Assembly (NCBI RefSeq): GCF_023740735.1
Contig: NZ_JAMRXH010000006.1
Coordinates: forward strand, 1-64,000
DNA from: Nocardia sp. CDC159
GTDB lineage: Bacteria; Actinomycetota; Actinomycetes; Mycobacteriales; Mycobacteriaceae
Length of the DNA: 64,000 nucleotides
Direction: 5' to 3'
Shown here: one piece after another, positions 56,040 to 63,561 of the stretch
Numbering within the stretch: the stretch's first letter is position 1
Layout of the letters: each line of letters begins with the position of its first letter
Made by a program: the position numbers and the translations under genes
The notes under the pieces: model-generated
Seen by the model: only the letters and a program-made list of their open reading frames with translations
The model's database searches: none
Told to the model about the DNA's origin: nothing

Positions 56040-56957
56040 TCAGCCCACTGCGGTCTCGGTGGAGTCTCCGGAATCGGTGGCGTCGGAGGAATCGGCGGAG
56101 TCGGCGGAGTCCGCCGAGTCGGAGGTGTCCTCCTCCGGTTCGGGTGCGGCGTGGCGGGGCTTGGGCGTGACCGTGTCCGACGGCGGGGTGAACCCGGCGA
56201 TCAGCGAGGTTCCGGCCTTGCTCACCTGAGCGCTGCCGGTGCCCAGGGCCGCGCTGCCGGAGCCGAGCGCCTTGGCCAGCTGCGCCAGCGGTTTGCCGAG
56301 CTCGACGCCTTCGCCGCTGCCGGAACCGAGCACATCGGCCACCGGCGCGACCGAGGCGCTGCCGGTGCCCAGGGCCGCACTACCGGAGCCGAGCGCCTGC
56401 GCCAGCGCGCCGCCCGCATTGGCCCCGGCCCCGAGCACCTGGGCGATGCTGGTCAGCACCTGGCCGAGGTCGGGGGCGGCGGGAGCGGCGCTCGGGCCGC
56501 TCTTCCTGGCGACGGCCTCGGCCTCGACCCGCCGGTGCTTACCGCCGCGGTGGCCGCTGCTCGGCTTCTCCGACTTCACGGTGCTCTTGGTGTCGGCCAC
56601 GGCCGTGGCCTTGGGTGCGGGCTGCTCGTCGGTGTTCTCGTAGGTGAGCGGGATGCCGCCGTGCGGGGTGTCGGTCACCGGGGTGTCCGCGACGACCTCG
56701 GGGGCGGGCGCGGGGGCGACCTGCTCCTGCACCTCGGCGCCGGTAGCCGTCATGCGATCGGCGGTCACCTTGGCCAGCACGCCGGTGTGGCTTTCGAGGT
56801 CGGTCCAGCTGGTGGTGGCCTCGATGGCGCGATTCTCCTGCGCCCCTTCGGAAGTGCCGTGCTCGGCGGCGACGGCGGCGGTGACCAACGCGGTCATCGA
56901 CAGCATGGCCGTGCGCACCGGGCCGAGGTGGGTGCGTTTCGCGCTGTGTTTACCCAT
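56040..56957 (-). CDS. Secreted Ala/Ser-rich hypothetical protein with GSGSA repeats
   Basis: 305 residues from ATG 56957, with AAGGAACC upstream. An N-terminal signal (VRTAMLSMTALVTAAVAAEHG) leads to a basic region (GHRGGKHRRVEAEA) and a repeat region where ALGSGSAALGTGSA occurs twice with a related copy between. The acidic C-terminus contains DSADSADSADSSD. No catalytic domain is recognised. It probably sits in the cell wall or outside. Conserved-looking leader and repeats recall mycolata surface proteins. Confidence 0.7.
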   Translation of the reverse strand: MGKHSAKRTHLGPVRTAMLSMTALVTAAVAAEHGTSEGAQENRAIEATTSWTDLESHTGVLAKVTADRMTATGAEVQEQVAPAPAPEVVADTPVTDTPHGGIPLTYENTDEQPAPKATAVADTKSTVKSEKPSSGHRGGKHRRVEAEAVARKSGPSAAPAAPDLGQVLTSIAQVLGAGANAGGALAQALGSGSAALGTGSASVAPVADVLGSGSGEGVELGKPLAQLAKALGSGSAALGTGSAQVSKAGTSLIAGFTPPSDTVTPKPRHAAPEPEEDTSDSADSADSADSSDATDSGDSTETAVG

Positions 56958-57395
56958 CAGTGGTTCCTTAGTCGAGAGTCGGTACGCCGCGACACAGTTC
57001 TCCGGAGAATTGTCGGCCGGTGGTAGGAGCGGCGTCTTGGTGATCTCCGTTATGTATCCGTGATGTGGATCGAATAGTAAAGCGGCCGAGCGTAAGTCGG
57101 CCAGCCGAGTTAGGTGGGCCTTAACTCGAGTTAATCGGATCGGCCGCTTCCGGGCAGTGTGCACGATGATCTTGTGCCGCGATAGTGCCGATTGCCTGGT
57201 GGTTCGTCGGTCGTTAAGCCTGGGCTTCAAAAGCTTTTAAGTCCAGTGTGATCCACGTTGCGATCAGATCACGATACGAATACTCTTCGGGCACAGAACG
57301 ATTCAACCAATGCTACGAGATACTTTCGATATCTCGTCGGCAATCACGCTAATTTGCGTTCGTCCACAAGACTTCACGACTATTCGAAGGGAACC
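56958..57395. other. 438-base AT-richer intergenic region with a perfect hairpin
   Basis: Separates two divergent genes for secreted proteins and is among the least GC-rich stretches of the window. ACGAGATA (57315-57322) and TATCTCGT (57330-57337) are perfect 8-base arms with a 7-base loop, 59 bases before the CAP-domain start, in what should be its 5' leader or promoter. I looked for a c-di-AMP riboswitch pattern and could not support one. Confidence 0.5.
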
Positions 57396-58226
57396 ATGAG
57401 TTTCTCGTCGGCAACCATGCGTTCATTGTCGGCCACCGTGGGCTTGTCGGCCTTCGCGCTGGCCACCATTGCCGGGGCGACGTCGGCGTCGGCCGCGCCC
57501 CAATCCGATTCCGCCGCCGCCGATGAGGTCGTCACGCTCACCAACGCCGAACGGGCGAAGGCCGGTTGCCAGCCGCTGAAGGCCGAGAACCGCCTGACCC
57601 AGGCCGCCCAGGGACACAGCGAGGATATGGCGAAGAACAACTTCTTCGACCACAACTCGTCCAAGGGCAGCCCGGGCGATCGCATCGCCGCGACCGGCTA
57701 CAAGGCCCGCACCTGGGCCGAGAACATCGCCATGGGCTACCGCGATGCCAAGGATGTGGTGAACGGGTGGATGAACAGCCCCGGCCACCGCGCCAACATC
57801 CTCAACTGCGGGCTGCGCGAGATCGGCGTCGGCGTGGCCAAGGGCCGCCAGGGCCTGTACTGGACGCAGGCCTTCGCCACGCCCAGCGGCAAGGGCACCG
57901 ACCAGCCGAAGCCGGAGAAGCCGACCAAGCCCGAGAAGCCCTCCAAGCCGGAGAAGCCGACGCAGCCCGAGAAGCCGTCCAAGCCTTCGAAACCGGAGCA
58001 GCCCGGTAAGCCGCAGCAGCCGACGAACCCCTGGGAGGACTGGTTCCAGAACTGGTTCGGCAAGCCGGGTGGCGGCAACCCGTGGAACCCGTGGGCCGAC
58101 TGGTTCGGCGGGGGCAAGGAGGTGTCCTGGGATCCGTGGAGCAACGGTTTCCAGACCGGGGGAAATGACCTGGGCCAGCTCGCCGGTCAGGGCGGCGACT
58201 GGTCCAACGGCCCGCGATGGTGGTAG
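57396..58226 (+). CDS. Secreted CAP-domain (SCP/PR-1-like) protein
   Basis: 276 residues from ATG 57396, with GAAGGGA upstream. Signal peptide about 1-36, ending near SASAAPQ. The CAP domain (about 42-168) begins VVTLTNAERAKAGCQPL and includes the metal-binding His residues in QGHSEDMAKNNFFDHNS and SPGHRANILNCGLREIGVG. Then a KPEKP-type repeat linker (about 172-210) and a Trp/Gly/Asn-rich tail (PWEDWFQNWFGKPGG). Exported to the wall or medium; CAP proteins are implicated in lipid or polymer binding. Confidence 0.93.
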   Translation: MSFSSATMRSLSATVGLSAFALATIAGATSASAAPQSDSAAADEVVTLTNAERAKAGCQPLKAENRLTQAAQGHSEDMAKNNFFDHNSSKGSPGDRIAATGYKARTWAENIAMGYRDAKDVVNGWMNSPGHRANILNCGLREIGVGVAKGRQGLYWTQAFATPSGKGTDQPKPEKPTKPEKPSKPEKPTQPEKPSKPSKPEQPGKPQQPTNPWEDWFQNWFGKPGGGNPWNPWADWFGGGKEVSWDPWSNGFQTGGNDLGQLAGQGGDWSNGPRWW

Positions 58227-58236
58227 CGGGCGAGGA

Positions 58237-58279
58237 CGCTGCCCGGTGGGATGAATTTGGACCGTCTCACCGGGCAGCG
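58237..58279. terminator. Terminator between CAP and reductase genes
   Basis: Perfect 12-base arms CGCTGCCCGGTG (58237-58248) and CACCGGGCAGCG (58268-58279), with additional pairing possible inside the 19-base loop. Located just after the CAP stop and before the convergent gene's stop. Confidence 0.75.
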
Positions 58280-58286
58280 CCTCGAA

Positions 58287-58895
58287 TCAATCGCCCTGGG
58301 CGAGATGCTTTTTGGCCTCGTCGTAGCCGCCCGTGCCGGGCTCGCCCGGCCCGTAGACCGCATGGATCACGCCGGTGGTGAAGGTGGCGCAACGCAACAG
58401 GGTCAGCGGCAGGCTCGCCTCGGCCGCGTCGAACAACCGCTCGCCGGTCCGCACCGCGATGGGGTGGACGAGCAGATGCAGTTCGTCGATGAGCCGGGCC
58501 GCGAGCAGCTGTCGCACGACCGACACCGATCCGCTGATGCCGATGGGGCCGCCCGATTCCTGTTTGAGCGCGGTCACCGCCTCGATCAGATCTCCCTTCA
58601 GTACTTCGGAATTGCGCCAGGTGAAGGTGAGATCCTGATGCGACACCACGATCTTGCGGGCATCGCCCAGCTTGGCGGCGAAGTACGCGTCCTCGCCGCC
58701 GCCCGCTTCGCGCTCGGGCCAGGCCCCCGCGAAGCTGTCATAGGTCTTGCGGCCCAGCAGCAGCGTGTCGGCCGCGCCGAGCTGCGCGTCGACCGCCGTG
58801 CCCATCTCGTCGTTGTAGTACGGGAAGTGCCAGTCCTGCGGGTTCTCCACCACGCCGTCGACGGCGATGAACAGGCCCGCGGTGAGCGTCCTCAT
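58287..58895 (-). CDS. Dihydrofolate reductase-family (RibD C-terminal) protein
   Basis: 202 residues. TLTAGLFIAVDGVVENPQDW, DTLLLGRKTYDSFAGAWP, KIVVSHQDLTFTWRNSEVL and IGISGSVSVVRQLLAARLIDEL match the RibD C-terminal/DHFR-like reductases common in actinobacteria. It probably binds NADPH; substrate unknown. Monocistronic. Confidence 0.9.
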   Translation of the reverse strand: MRTLTAGLFIAVDGVVENPQDWHFPYYNDEMGTAVDAQLGAADTLLLGRKTYDSFAGAWPEREAGGGEDAYFAAKLGDARKIVVSHQDLTFTWRNSEVLKGDLIEAVTALKQESGGPIGISGSVSVVRQLLAARLIDELHLLVHPIAVRTGERLFDAAEASLPLTLLRCATFTTGVIHAVYGPGEPGTGGYDEAKKHLAQGD

Positions 58896-59067
58896 GTCTG
58901 TGCTCCTGAACGTTGTCGATGTCGAGGGTGCAGACGGGGGAGACCGAAGAAATTCATCGGATTAGGGGGTCCACGCCGATTTCGTGATCCGAATCACAGA
59001 GAGGCGTTGATCACTGAACGCAGAGTGTCTAGCCTGGAATGAGGCTGCAGGGCGACCGGAGGAAGCC

Positions 59068-59307
59068 ATGAGTGACAGGCCCGCACAAGGGAAGTCCACG
59101 TTGGGTAAGGGCACGCGCGTCACCGGAAAGTCGCGAGACCGCCTGCAAACCCAACTCAAGAAGCAGTACGAGGCGGGCGCCAGCATTCGCTCGCTGGCGC
59201 GGGAAACCGGCCGCTCGTACGGATTCATCCACAACGTGCTCGTGGAGTCGCATGTGCAACTCCGCAGCCGTGGTGGAGCCAATCGCCGCAAGTCCGCCGC
59301 GAAGTAG
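59068..59307 (+). CDS. Small helix-turn-helix DNA-binding protein
   Basis: 79 residues from ATG 59068, preceded by GACCGGAGGAAGCC. A basic N-terminus leads to LQTQLKKQYEAGASIRSLARETGRSYGFIHNVLVE, a helix-turn-helix typical of short actinobacterial transcription factors, followed by a basic tail (RSRGGANRRKSAAK). No effector domain. Probably a nucleoid or developmental regulator; target unknown. Confidence 0.85.
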   Translation: MSDRPAQGKSTLGKGTRVTGKSRDRLQTQLKKQYEAGASIRSLARETGRSYGFIHNVLVESHVQLRSRGGANRRKSAAK

Positions 59308-59482
59308 GGCTCGGCGCCGCGAATCACGGTGGCGGCCTTGACCTTCCGCGCCGCTGGCCCGGAAGGTTTCGGCTCGTCGTCGCCGACGTGGCGATGGGTG
59401 CTGCTCGCAGCGCTCGGACGGCGACCGGTCGGGCACGAAAGTGTCTGTGCCGATTGACATCCGGGTCGGCGGCCGGAACGGC

Positions 59483-59980
59483 TCAGCGGCGGTTGGCGTT
59501 TCGCTCGGCCCACCAGTGTGGGGCGTCGACGAAGTGATTGTCGAATTCGTCCTGCACGGCGGCCAATTCGGCGCGGGTGGCCGAGCCGTCGGCGATTCGT
59601 TCGAGCATGCGGAAATACTCGAAGCGTCGCACTCCGGGTGTGAGCGCGATCAGGATGCGCGCCCCGCTCCCGGGTGCCGCGCCGAACGCGTGCGGCATCC
59701 GGCGGGGTACCACGATCGATCCGCCCGCGCCGACGGTGACGATCTCGTCGGCGGCCATCACCTGGAGTTCGCCGTCGGCGACGTAGAACAGCTCCTCGGA
59801 GCGGGTGTGATAGTGCGGCGCCGCGCCGTCCGCACCGGCGGCCATCGTCACCTCGACGGTGCTCAGGCTGTTGCCGGTCTCGTGCGCATCGATCAGCAGT
59901 CGGACCGTGACCTGTTGGGTGCGCAGGGTTTCGACCTCGGCGGGCTGACGGACGACGGCCGGGATGTGGGTGGTCTCCAT
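59483..59980 (-). CDS. Cupin-domain protein
   Basis: 165 residues. Cupin motif 1 APHYHTRSEELFYVADGELQV provides the metal-binding HxH and Glu; motif 2 PRRMPHAFG provides the second His. A C-terminal helical part (VRRFEYFRMLERIADGSATRAE) follows. It may be a small dioxygenase, isomerase or binding protein. It is divergent from the MarR gene, with a perfect palindrome between them, and is probably its main target. Confidence 0.88.
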   Translation of the reverse strand: METTHIPAVVRQPAEVETLRTQQVTVRLLIDAHETGNSLSTVEVTMAAGADGAAPHYHTRSEELFYVADGELQVMAADEIVTVGAGGSIVVPRRMPHAFGAAPGSGARILIALTPGVRRFEYFRMLERIADGSATRAELAAVQDEFDNHFVDAPHWWAERNANRR

Positions 59981-60006
59981 GGCAAGCTCCGATTATTCGC
60001 TATCTG

Positions 60007-60026
60007 ATAGTTAGATGCCTAACTAT
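60007..60026. promoter_or_regulatory. Perfect palindromic operator between cupin and MarR genes
   Basis: ATAGTTAG (60007-60014), ATGC, CTAACTAT (60019-60026): perfect 8-base arms, the size and composition of known MarR sites. It lies 27 bases from the cupin start and 25 bases from the MarR start. Confidence 0.85.
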
Positions 60027-60050
60027 ATGGCATCGAATAGAATTCCGGCC

Positions 60051-60548
60051 ATGGCAGAGCGGAAGACCGACGCGGTGGACGAGATCGTCGCGCAGTGGCG
60101 GCGGGAACGGCCCGACCTCGAGCTGGAGGCGATGGCGATCGCGGGCCGGTTGGGTCGGCTGTATCTGGTCGCGTCGAGGGCGGTGGAGGAGGTGTTCGCC
60201 GCGCACGGGCTGGCGCGCGGTGAGTTCGATGTGCTTGCGGCGCTGCGGCGCTCGGGCAAGCCGTTCGAGCTGAACCCCTCGTTGCTGGCCGATCAGCTCA
60301 TGCTGTCCCGGGCCGGGATGACCGGGCGGCTGGACCGGCTGGAATCGGCCGGACTGGTCCGGCGCATCGCCGATGCCCAGGATCGGCGCGCGGTGCGGGT
60401 CGCGCTGACCGAGGCCGGGCGCGAACTCGTCGACGCGGTCGTCGGCGAGCACACGCGCAACGAGACCCGGCTGCTGTCGGTGCTGTCGGCGCCGGAGCGC
60501 CGCGAATTCGACCGGATGCTGCGGGTGCTGCTCGCGAGCCTGGAGTAG
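60051..60548 (+). CDS. MarR-family regulator
   Basis: 165 residues from ATG 60051; an upstream in-frame start at 60015 would lie inside the operator, so 60051 is preferred. Winged helix: FDVLAALRRSGKPFELNPSLLADQLMLSRAGMTGRLDRLESAGLVRRIADAQDRRAVRVAL. Likely represses itself and the divergent cupin gene through 60007-60026 until an aromatic or phenolic ligand binds. It ends three bases before the convergent ATP-grasp gene. Confidence 0.92.
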   Translation: MAERKTDAVDEIVAQWRRERPDLELEAMAIAGRLGRLYLVASRAVEEVFAAHGLARGEFDVLAALRRSGKPFELNPSLLADQLMLSRAGMTGRLDRLESAGLVRRIADAQDRRAVRVALTEAGRELVDAVVGEHTRNETRLLSVLSAPERREFDRMLRVLLASLE

Positions 60549-60551
60549 GGC

Positions 60552-61514
60552 TCAGTGCCCGGGTACCGCCGCGTCGGCGTTGACCAGGAAATTGGCCAGG
60601 CTGGCGAAGATCGGCAGGCCGGTCTTGATCTCCAGATAGGCGAACTGGCCCTGCGGATTCACCTCGAGGAAGTAGTACTCGCCGTCGACGCCGACGCGGA
60701 TGTCGAGCACCCCGAACACCAGTCCCAGCGCGCCCATCAGCGTGGCGAGCGATTTGCTCACCGCCGCGGGCAGCCGGGCCGGTGCGAACTCCACGGCCGT
60801 GTCCAGGCGCGAATCCACCCGTCCCACACCGGATTGCGAGTCGATGCGCACCGTCCACTCCAGCCCGTCGATCCACACCACGCGCAGATCGCAGTCGGCC
60901 TCGATGTAGTCCTGGAAGGTGGTCGGCGCGAAGCGGATGCTCCCCAGCCGGTCCAGATCGGCCGGAGCGAGCAGGCGGGTTTCGGAGAATGCCGACCGGC
61001 CGGTGCCGGTGCGCTTGTAGACCACCCGGCCCGGCCGGGCTTCCACGAAGTCGCGCGCCTCGTCCGGACTGCTGGTGATCAGGGTGTCGGGGACCGCGAA
61101 GCCGGAACGCCGGGCGGTTTCGAGCTGCACGATCTTGCGGCAGGCGGTGCGGTCGGCGCCCGGGTCGTTGACCCACAGCGCCGGAATCGACCACAGCAGG
61201 CCCTGGAGGAAGCCGTCGCATTCGGCCTGGCGGAATTCGTCGTCGGCGCTGGAGATCCCGTTCGCGATCCGGCACCGGTGCGGCCGCCGCCACCACACCG
61301 AGGTGACCCCGTCCAGGCCCGGCACATGCGACAGCGAGCGCGCGGTGCCGACGCGGCCGAGGCGGAAACTGCCGCTCTCGTTCGGGAAGTCGCGCATGTC
61401 GAGACGAATCGGCGTGATGCCGTGCACATTTCGCAGCGTCGCGGTCAGCGCGTCGGCGTGCACGTCGTTGGTTTCGGTGACGATCAGCACCGAACCGGTC
61501 GCGCCGCCAGCCAT
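60552..61514 (-). CDS. MvdD-type ATP-grasp ligase (graspetide maturase-like)
   Basis: 320 residues from ATG 61514. It follows the microviridin ligase pattern along its whole length: VLIVTETNDVHADALTATL, VWWRRPHR, Lys 167 in VVYKRTGTG, FAPTTFQDYIEADCDLRVVW, VRIDSQ, Asp 271 in FGVLDIRV, and Glu 284/Asn 286 in YFLEVNPQGQFAYLE. Members of this family make ester or amide rings between Asp/Glu and Ser/Thr/Lys side chains of a ribosomal peptide. The gene starts 11 bases after the precursor-like gene. Confidence 0.88.
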   Translation of the reverse strand: MAGGATGSVLIVTETNDVHADALTATLRNVHGITPIRLDMRDFPNESGSFRLGRVGTARSLSHVPGLDGVTSVWWRRPHRCRIANGISSADDEFRQAECDGFLQGLLWSIPALWVNDPGADRTACRKIVQLETARRSGFAVPDTLITSSPDEARDFVEARPGRVVYKRTGTGRSAFSETRLLAPADLDRLGSIRFAPTTFQDYIEADCDLRVVWIDGLEWTVRIDSQSGVGRVDSRLDTAVEFAPARLPAAVSKSLATLMGALGLVFGVLDIRVGVDGEYYFLEVNPQGQFAYLEIKTGLPIFASLANFLVNADAAVPGH

Positions 61515-61525
61515 GCCGCGTCGCC

Positions 61526-61957
61526 TCAGTCGAGACTGTCGCAGGCGGTGCCGTCGTCGCTGCGGGCGTCGGTCTTGGTCTGGATGTAGGTGAACGTCGC
61601 CCCGCCGACGCCGGGTGTTGCGGGAAGCCGCAATTCGCGCGCCCAGTCCGTGGTGAGCCGGGCCAGCAGCTCGTCGCCGCGGGCGGGGGAGGGCGGATGT
61701 CCCAGGGTCATCGGGCGTTCGGTCAGGTCGATGCGCAGGCGCCGGGTGAATTCGGCGGTGGCGCCCGAGCGAATGCGTACCCGCACGGGACGCTCGGAAG
61801 TCGTTGGCGCACCGTCGGTTTCGACGATCGACAGGACGTCGGCGCGGTCGAAGGTCCATACGCCGTCGGTCACGCGCACACTGACCGACCGCTCCGATTC
61901 GGCCACCAGGGAGCCGGACAGCGGCGGGGTGGCGGTGTGAAGGTCGGCGTCGAACAT
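61526..61957 (-). CDS. Candidate graspetide precursor or substrate protein
   Basis: 143 residues from ATG 61957, six bases after GGAGA; the longer frame from GTG 61990 lacks a ribosome binding site. Residues 1-110 look like a folded, beta-rich domain with no known family. Then comes PATPGVGG (112-119), reminiscent of a double-glycine cleavage site, and a 24-residue C-terminal tail with four Thr, two Ser, one Lys and five Asp (TKTDARSDDGTACDSLD at the end), the residue types joined in graspetides. Its position directly before the ATP-grasp gene supports a precursor role. It is much longer than usual graspetide precursors, so a partner protein is the alternative. Confidence 0.6.
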   Translation of the reverse strand: MFDADLHTATPPLSGSLVAESERSVSVRVTDGVWTFDRADVLSIVETDGAPTTSERPVRVRIRSGATAEFTRRLRIDLTERPMTLGHPPSPARGDELLARLTTDWARELRLPATPGVGGATFTYIQTKTDARSDDGTACDSLD

Positions 61958-62114
61958 GGGCTGGTCTCCGATCTGCTCGCGGTTTGCCACGGAAGCCGAG
62001 CGTGATCTGGATCATAGCTCGCAGCCGTCGCTGATCGGTTCGCAACGAAAGATTTCAGGTGTGCGTGCGGATATCCGGCACGCGCGCGGAAAGGGCCAGC
62101 GCCCGAGAGATTTT

Positions 62115-62132
62115 CGGTTGAGGTCTCAACCG
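62115..62132. terminator. Perfect palindrome after the thioesterase gene
   Basis: CGGTTGAG (62115-62122), GT, CTCAACCG (62125-62132): perfect 8-base arms two bases beyond the thioesterase stop codon on the minus strand. Probably a terminator; with its two-base centre it could equally be an operator for the precursor/ATP-grasp pair, whose promoter must lie in 61958-62133. Confidence 0.5.
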
Positions 62133-62133
62133 G

Positions 62134-62550
62134 TCACAGGCCGAGCAGATCCGGCGAGTCGGTCAGCGCGCGAAACCGGTCGACCGGATTCGGGACGAGT
62201 TTGCGGGTGGCCAGATCCATCAGGCCCGTCACCACCGTGATGTCGGCGGAGACCGTGCCGTCGAGCTTGACGATCTGCTGGCGGAACTTGAAGACCTTGC
62301 CCTGGCCCCATTCGAACGCGCTGGTGACGTTCACCTCGTCGCCGAGATGCAGTTCGCGCAGGTACTTGATGGTCGACTCGAGGACCACCGGGCCGAGGTT
62401 GGCGGCACGCATCTTCTCCGCGTCCAGTCCGGCCGCGCGGAAGTGCTCCCAGCGGGCGTGCTCGGCGTACTGGTGGTAGACCGCCTGGTTCAGGTGGCCG
62501 TTGACGTCGATTTCGTAGCCACGGACGGTGACGGGCACGGCGAAGGTCAT
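62134..62550 (-). CDS. Acyl-CoA thioesterase (4HBT hotdog)
   Basis: 138 residues. The 4-hydroxybenzoyl-CoA thioesterase motif is clear: VRGYEIDVNGHLNQAVYHQYAEHARWEHF with the catalytic Asp in DVNGHLN, and the FRQQIVKLDGTVSADITVVTGLMD strands complete the fold. It hydrolyses acyl-CoA thioesters; chain specificity unknown. Cytoplasmic, apparently monocistronic. Confidence 0.92.
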   Translation of the reverse strand: MTFAVPVTVRGYEIDVNGHLNQAVYHQYAEHARWEHFRAAGLDAEKMRAANLGPVVLESTIKYLRELHLGDEVNVTSAFEWGQGKVFKFRQQIVKLDGTVSADITVVTGLMDLATRKLVPNPVDRFRALTDSPDLLGL

Positions 62551-62678
62551 GAACAGTGAAACGGTCAGTTGATCTTCGGATATTCCGCATTCGGCGTGTT
62601 CTGGGTCACGCTCGGCGATCGTTGCACGCTGTGCGCGCAGACCTGTCCGCGCCCGGTGCTCGGTCGAAGTCGCCGGGC

Positions 62679-62687
62679 CTACCGTGG
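62679..62687 (+). promoter_or_regulatory. Shared CTACCGTGG element before hydrolase 1
   Basis: CTACCGTGG at 62679-62687, 48 bases before the ATG, is repeated at 63531-63539 before the paralogous gene. TACCGT fits an actinobacterial -10 hexamer (TANNNT). Confidence 0.45.
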
Positions 62688-62726
62688 CGCGGCAGGGAAC
62701 TTCGCATGCGGGTGAGGAGAAACCCG

Positions 62727-63521
62727 ATGATCGACGTCATCACCTTCCGCGGAACGAACGAGTGGCGCAGCGCGGACGGCATCCCGGTGGGCATGCTGGC
62801 CGCGGTGATCGGACAACTCGATCCGGAGCGTTTCCGAGGCTTCGAACCGAATTGGCGGGCCTCGATCGGACCGGATCCGGAGCTGTGGGGGCCCGCGCTG
62901 GACGCCTCGGTGGCCGAGGGCATCGAGGCCGGGGTGCGGGTGATCCAGAATTCGCCGAATGTCTGTGGGCTGCTGAGCTATTCGCTCGGCGGCATCTGCG
63001 CCAGCCGGATTTTGGAGGGGGTGCGCGCGGGCCGATACACCAATGTCGACGGCAGTCCGCTGGAGATCGCCTTCGCGGTGAATATCGCCAATCCGCTGCG
63101 CCGCTCGGGTGATTCGGTCGAGGATCTGTGCCCGCCGTGCACCTTCGGGCTGTACGGGCAGCGCGGCGACTGGCCCACCGACGTGGCCACGCGCGAGTAC
63201 GCCGATCCCGCTGACCTCATCACCGCCGCGCCGGGTGATTCGCCGCTGCGGATCATCGATGTGGGCCTGTCGCCGTTCTCGTTCGTGGAGGGGGCGCGCT
63301 TCGGCGACGTCACCTATCAGATCTTCGACGAACTGCTGCGCTGGCTGATGCGCGATCCGGTGGTCAACCTGGGCCGCTACGCGACGGCGGTGCGCGGTGT
63401 GCTCGGCCTGCTCACCCCCGGCGGGCCGCATGTCGGCTATCCGTCGAGCAAGTTGCCGGGCTCGGATCTGGTGTGGACCGACCATGCGGCGCAATACATC
63501 AACGACAATTTCGGCCTGTGA
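62727..63521 (+). CDS. Lysin B/cutinase-like alpha/beta hydrolase, copy 1
   Basis: 264 residues from ATG 62727, after GAGGAGA. VITFRGTNE starts the core sheet, the nucleophile elbow is LLSYSLGGI (Ser 86), and the C-terminal HVGYPSSKLPGSDLVWTDHAAQYIND carries the probable catalytic His, as in mycobacteriophage LysB mycolyl-arabinogalactan esterases and PE-PPE/cutinase hydrolases. No signal peptide is visible. Phage-derived origin is possible but no other phage gene is in view. A close paralogue follows 40 bases downstream. Confidence 0.85.
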   Translation: MIDVITFRGTNEWRSADGIPVGMLAAVIGQLDPERFRGFEPNWRASIGPDPELWGPALDASVAEGIEAGVRVIQNSPNVCGLLSYSLGGICASRILEGVRAGRYTNVDGSPLEIAFAVNIANPLRRSGDSVEDLCPPCTFGLYGQRGDWPTDVATREYADPADLITAAPGDSPLRIIDVGLSPFSFVEGARFGDVTYQIFDELLRWLMRDPVVNLGRYATAVRGVLGLLTPGGPHVGYPSSKLPGSDLVWTDHAAQYINDNFGL

Positions 63522-63530
63522 GCCGTTTCG

Positions 63531-63542
63531 CTACCGTGGTAG
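63531..63542 (+). promoter_or_regulatory. CTACCGTGGTAG element before hydrolase 2
   Basis: A 12-base near-palindrome containing the same CTACCGTGG found before hydrolase 1, 31 bases before this gene's ATG. It could be a -10 region or an operator shared by both genes. Confidence 0.45.
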
Positions 63543-63561
63543 TACGCGTAGGGAGAAAACG

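Noticed and set aside
56958..57395. c-di-AMP (ydaO) riboswitch before the secreted-protein genes
   Set aside because: I could not find the conserved riboswitch core on either strand; only one simple hairpin is visible.
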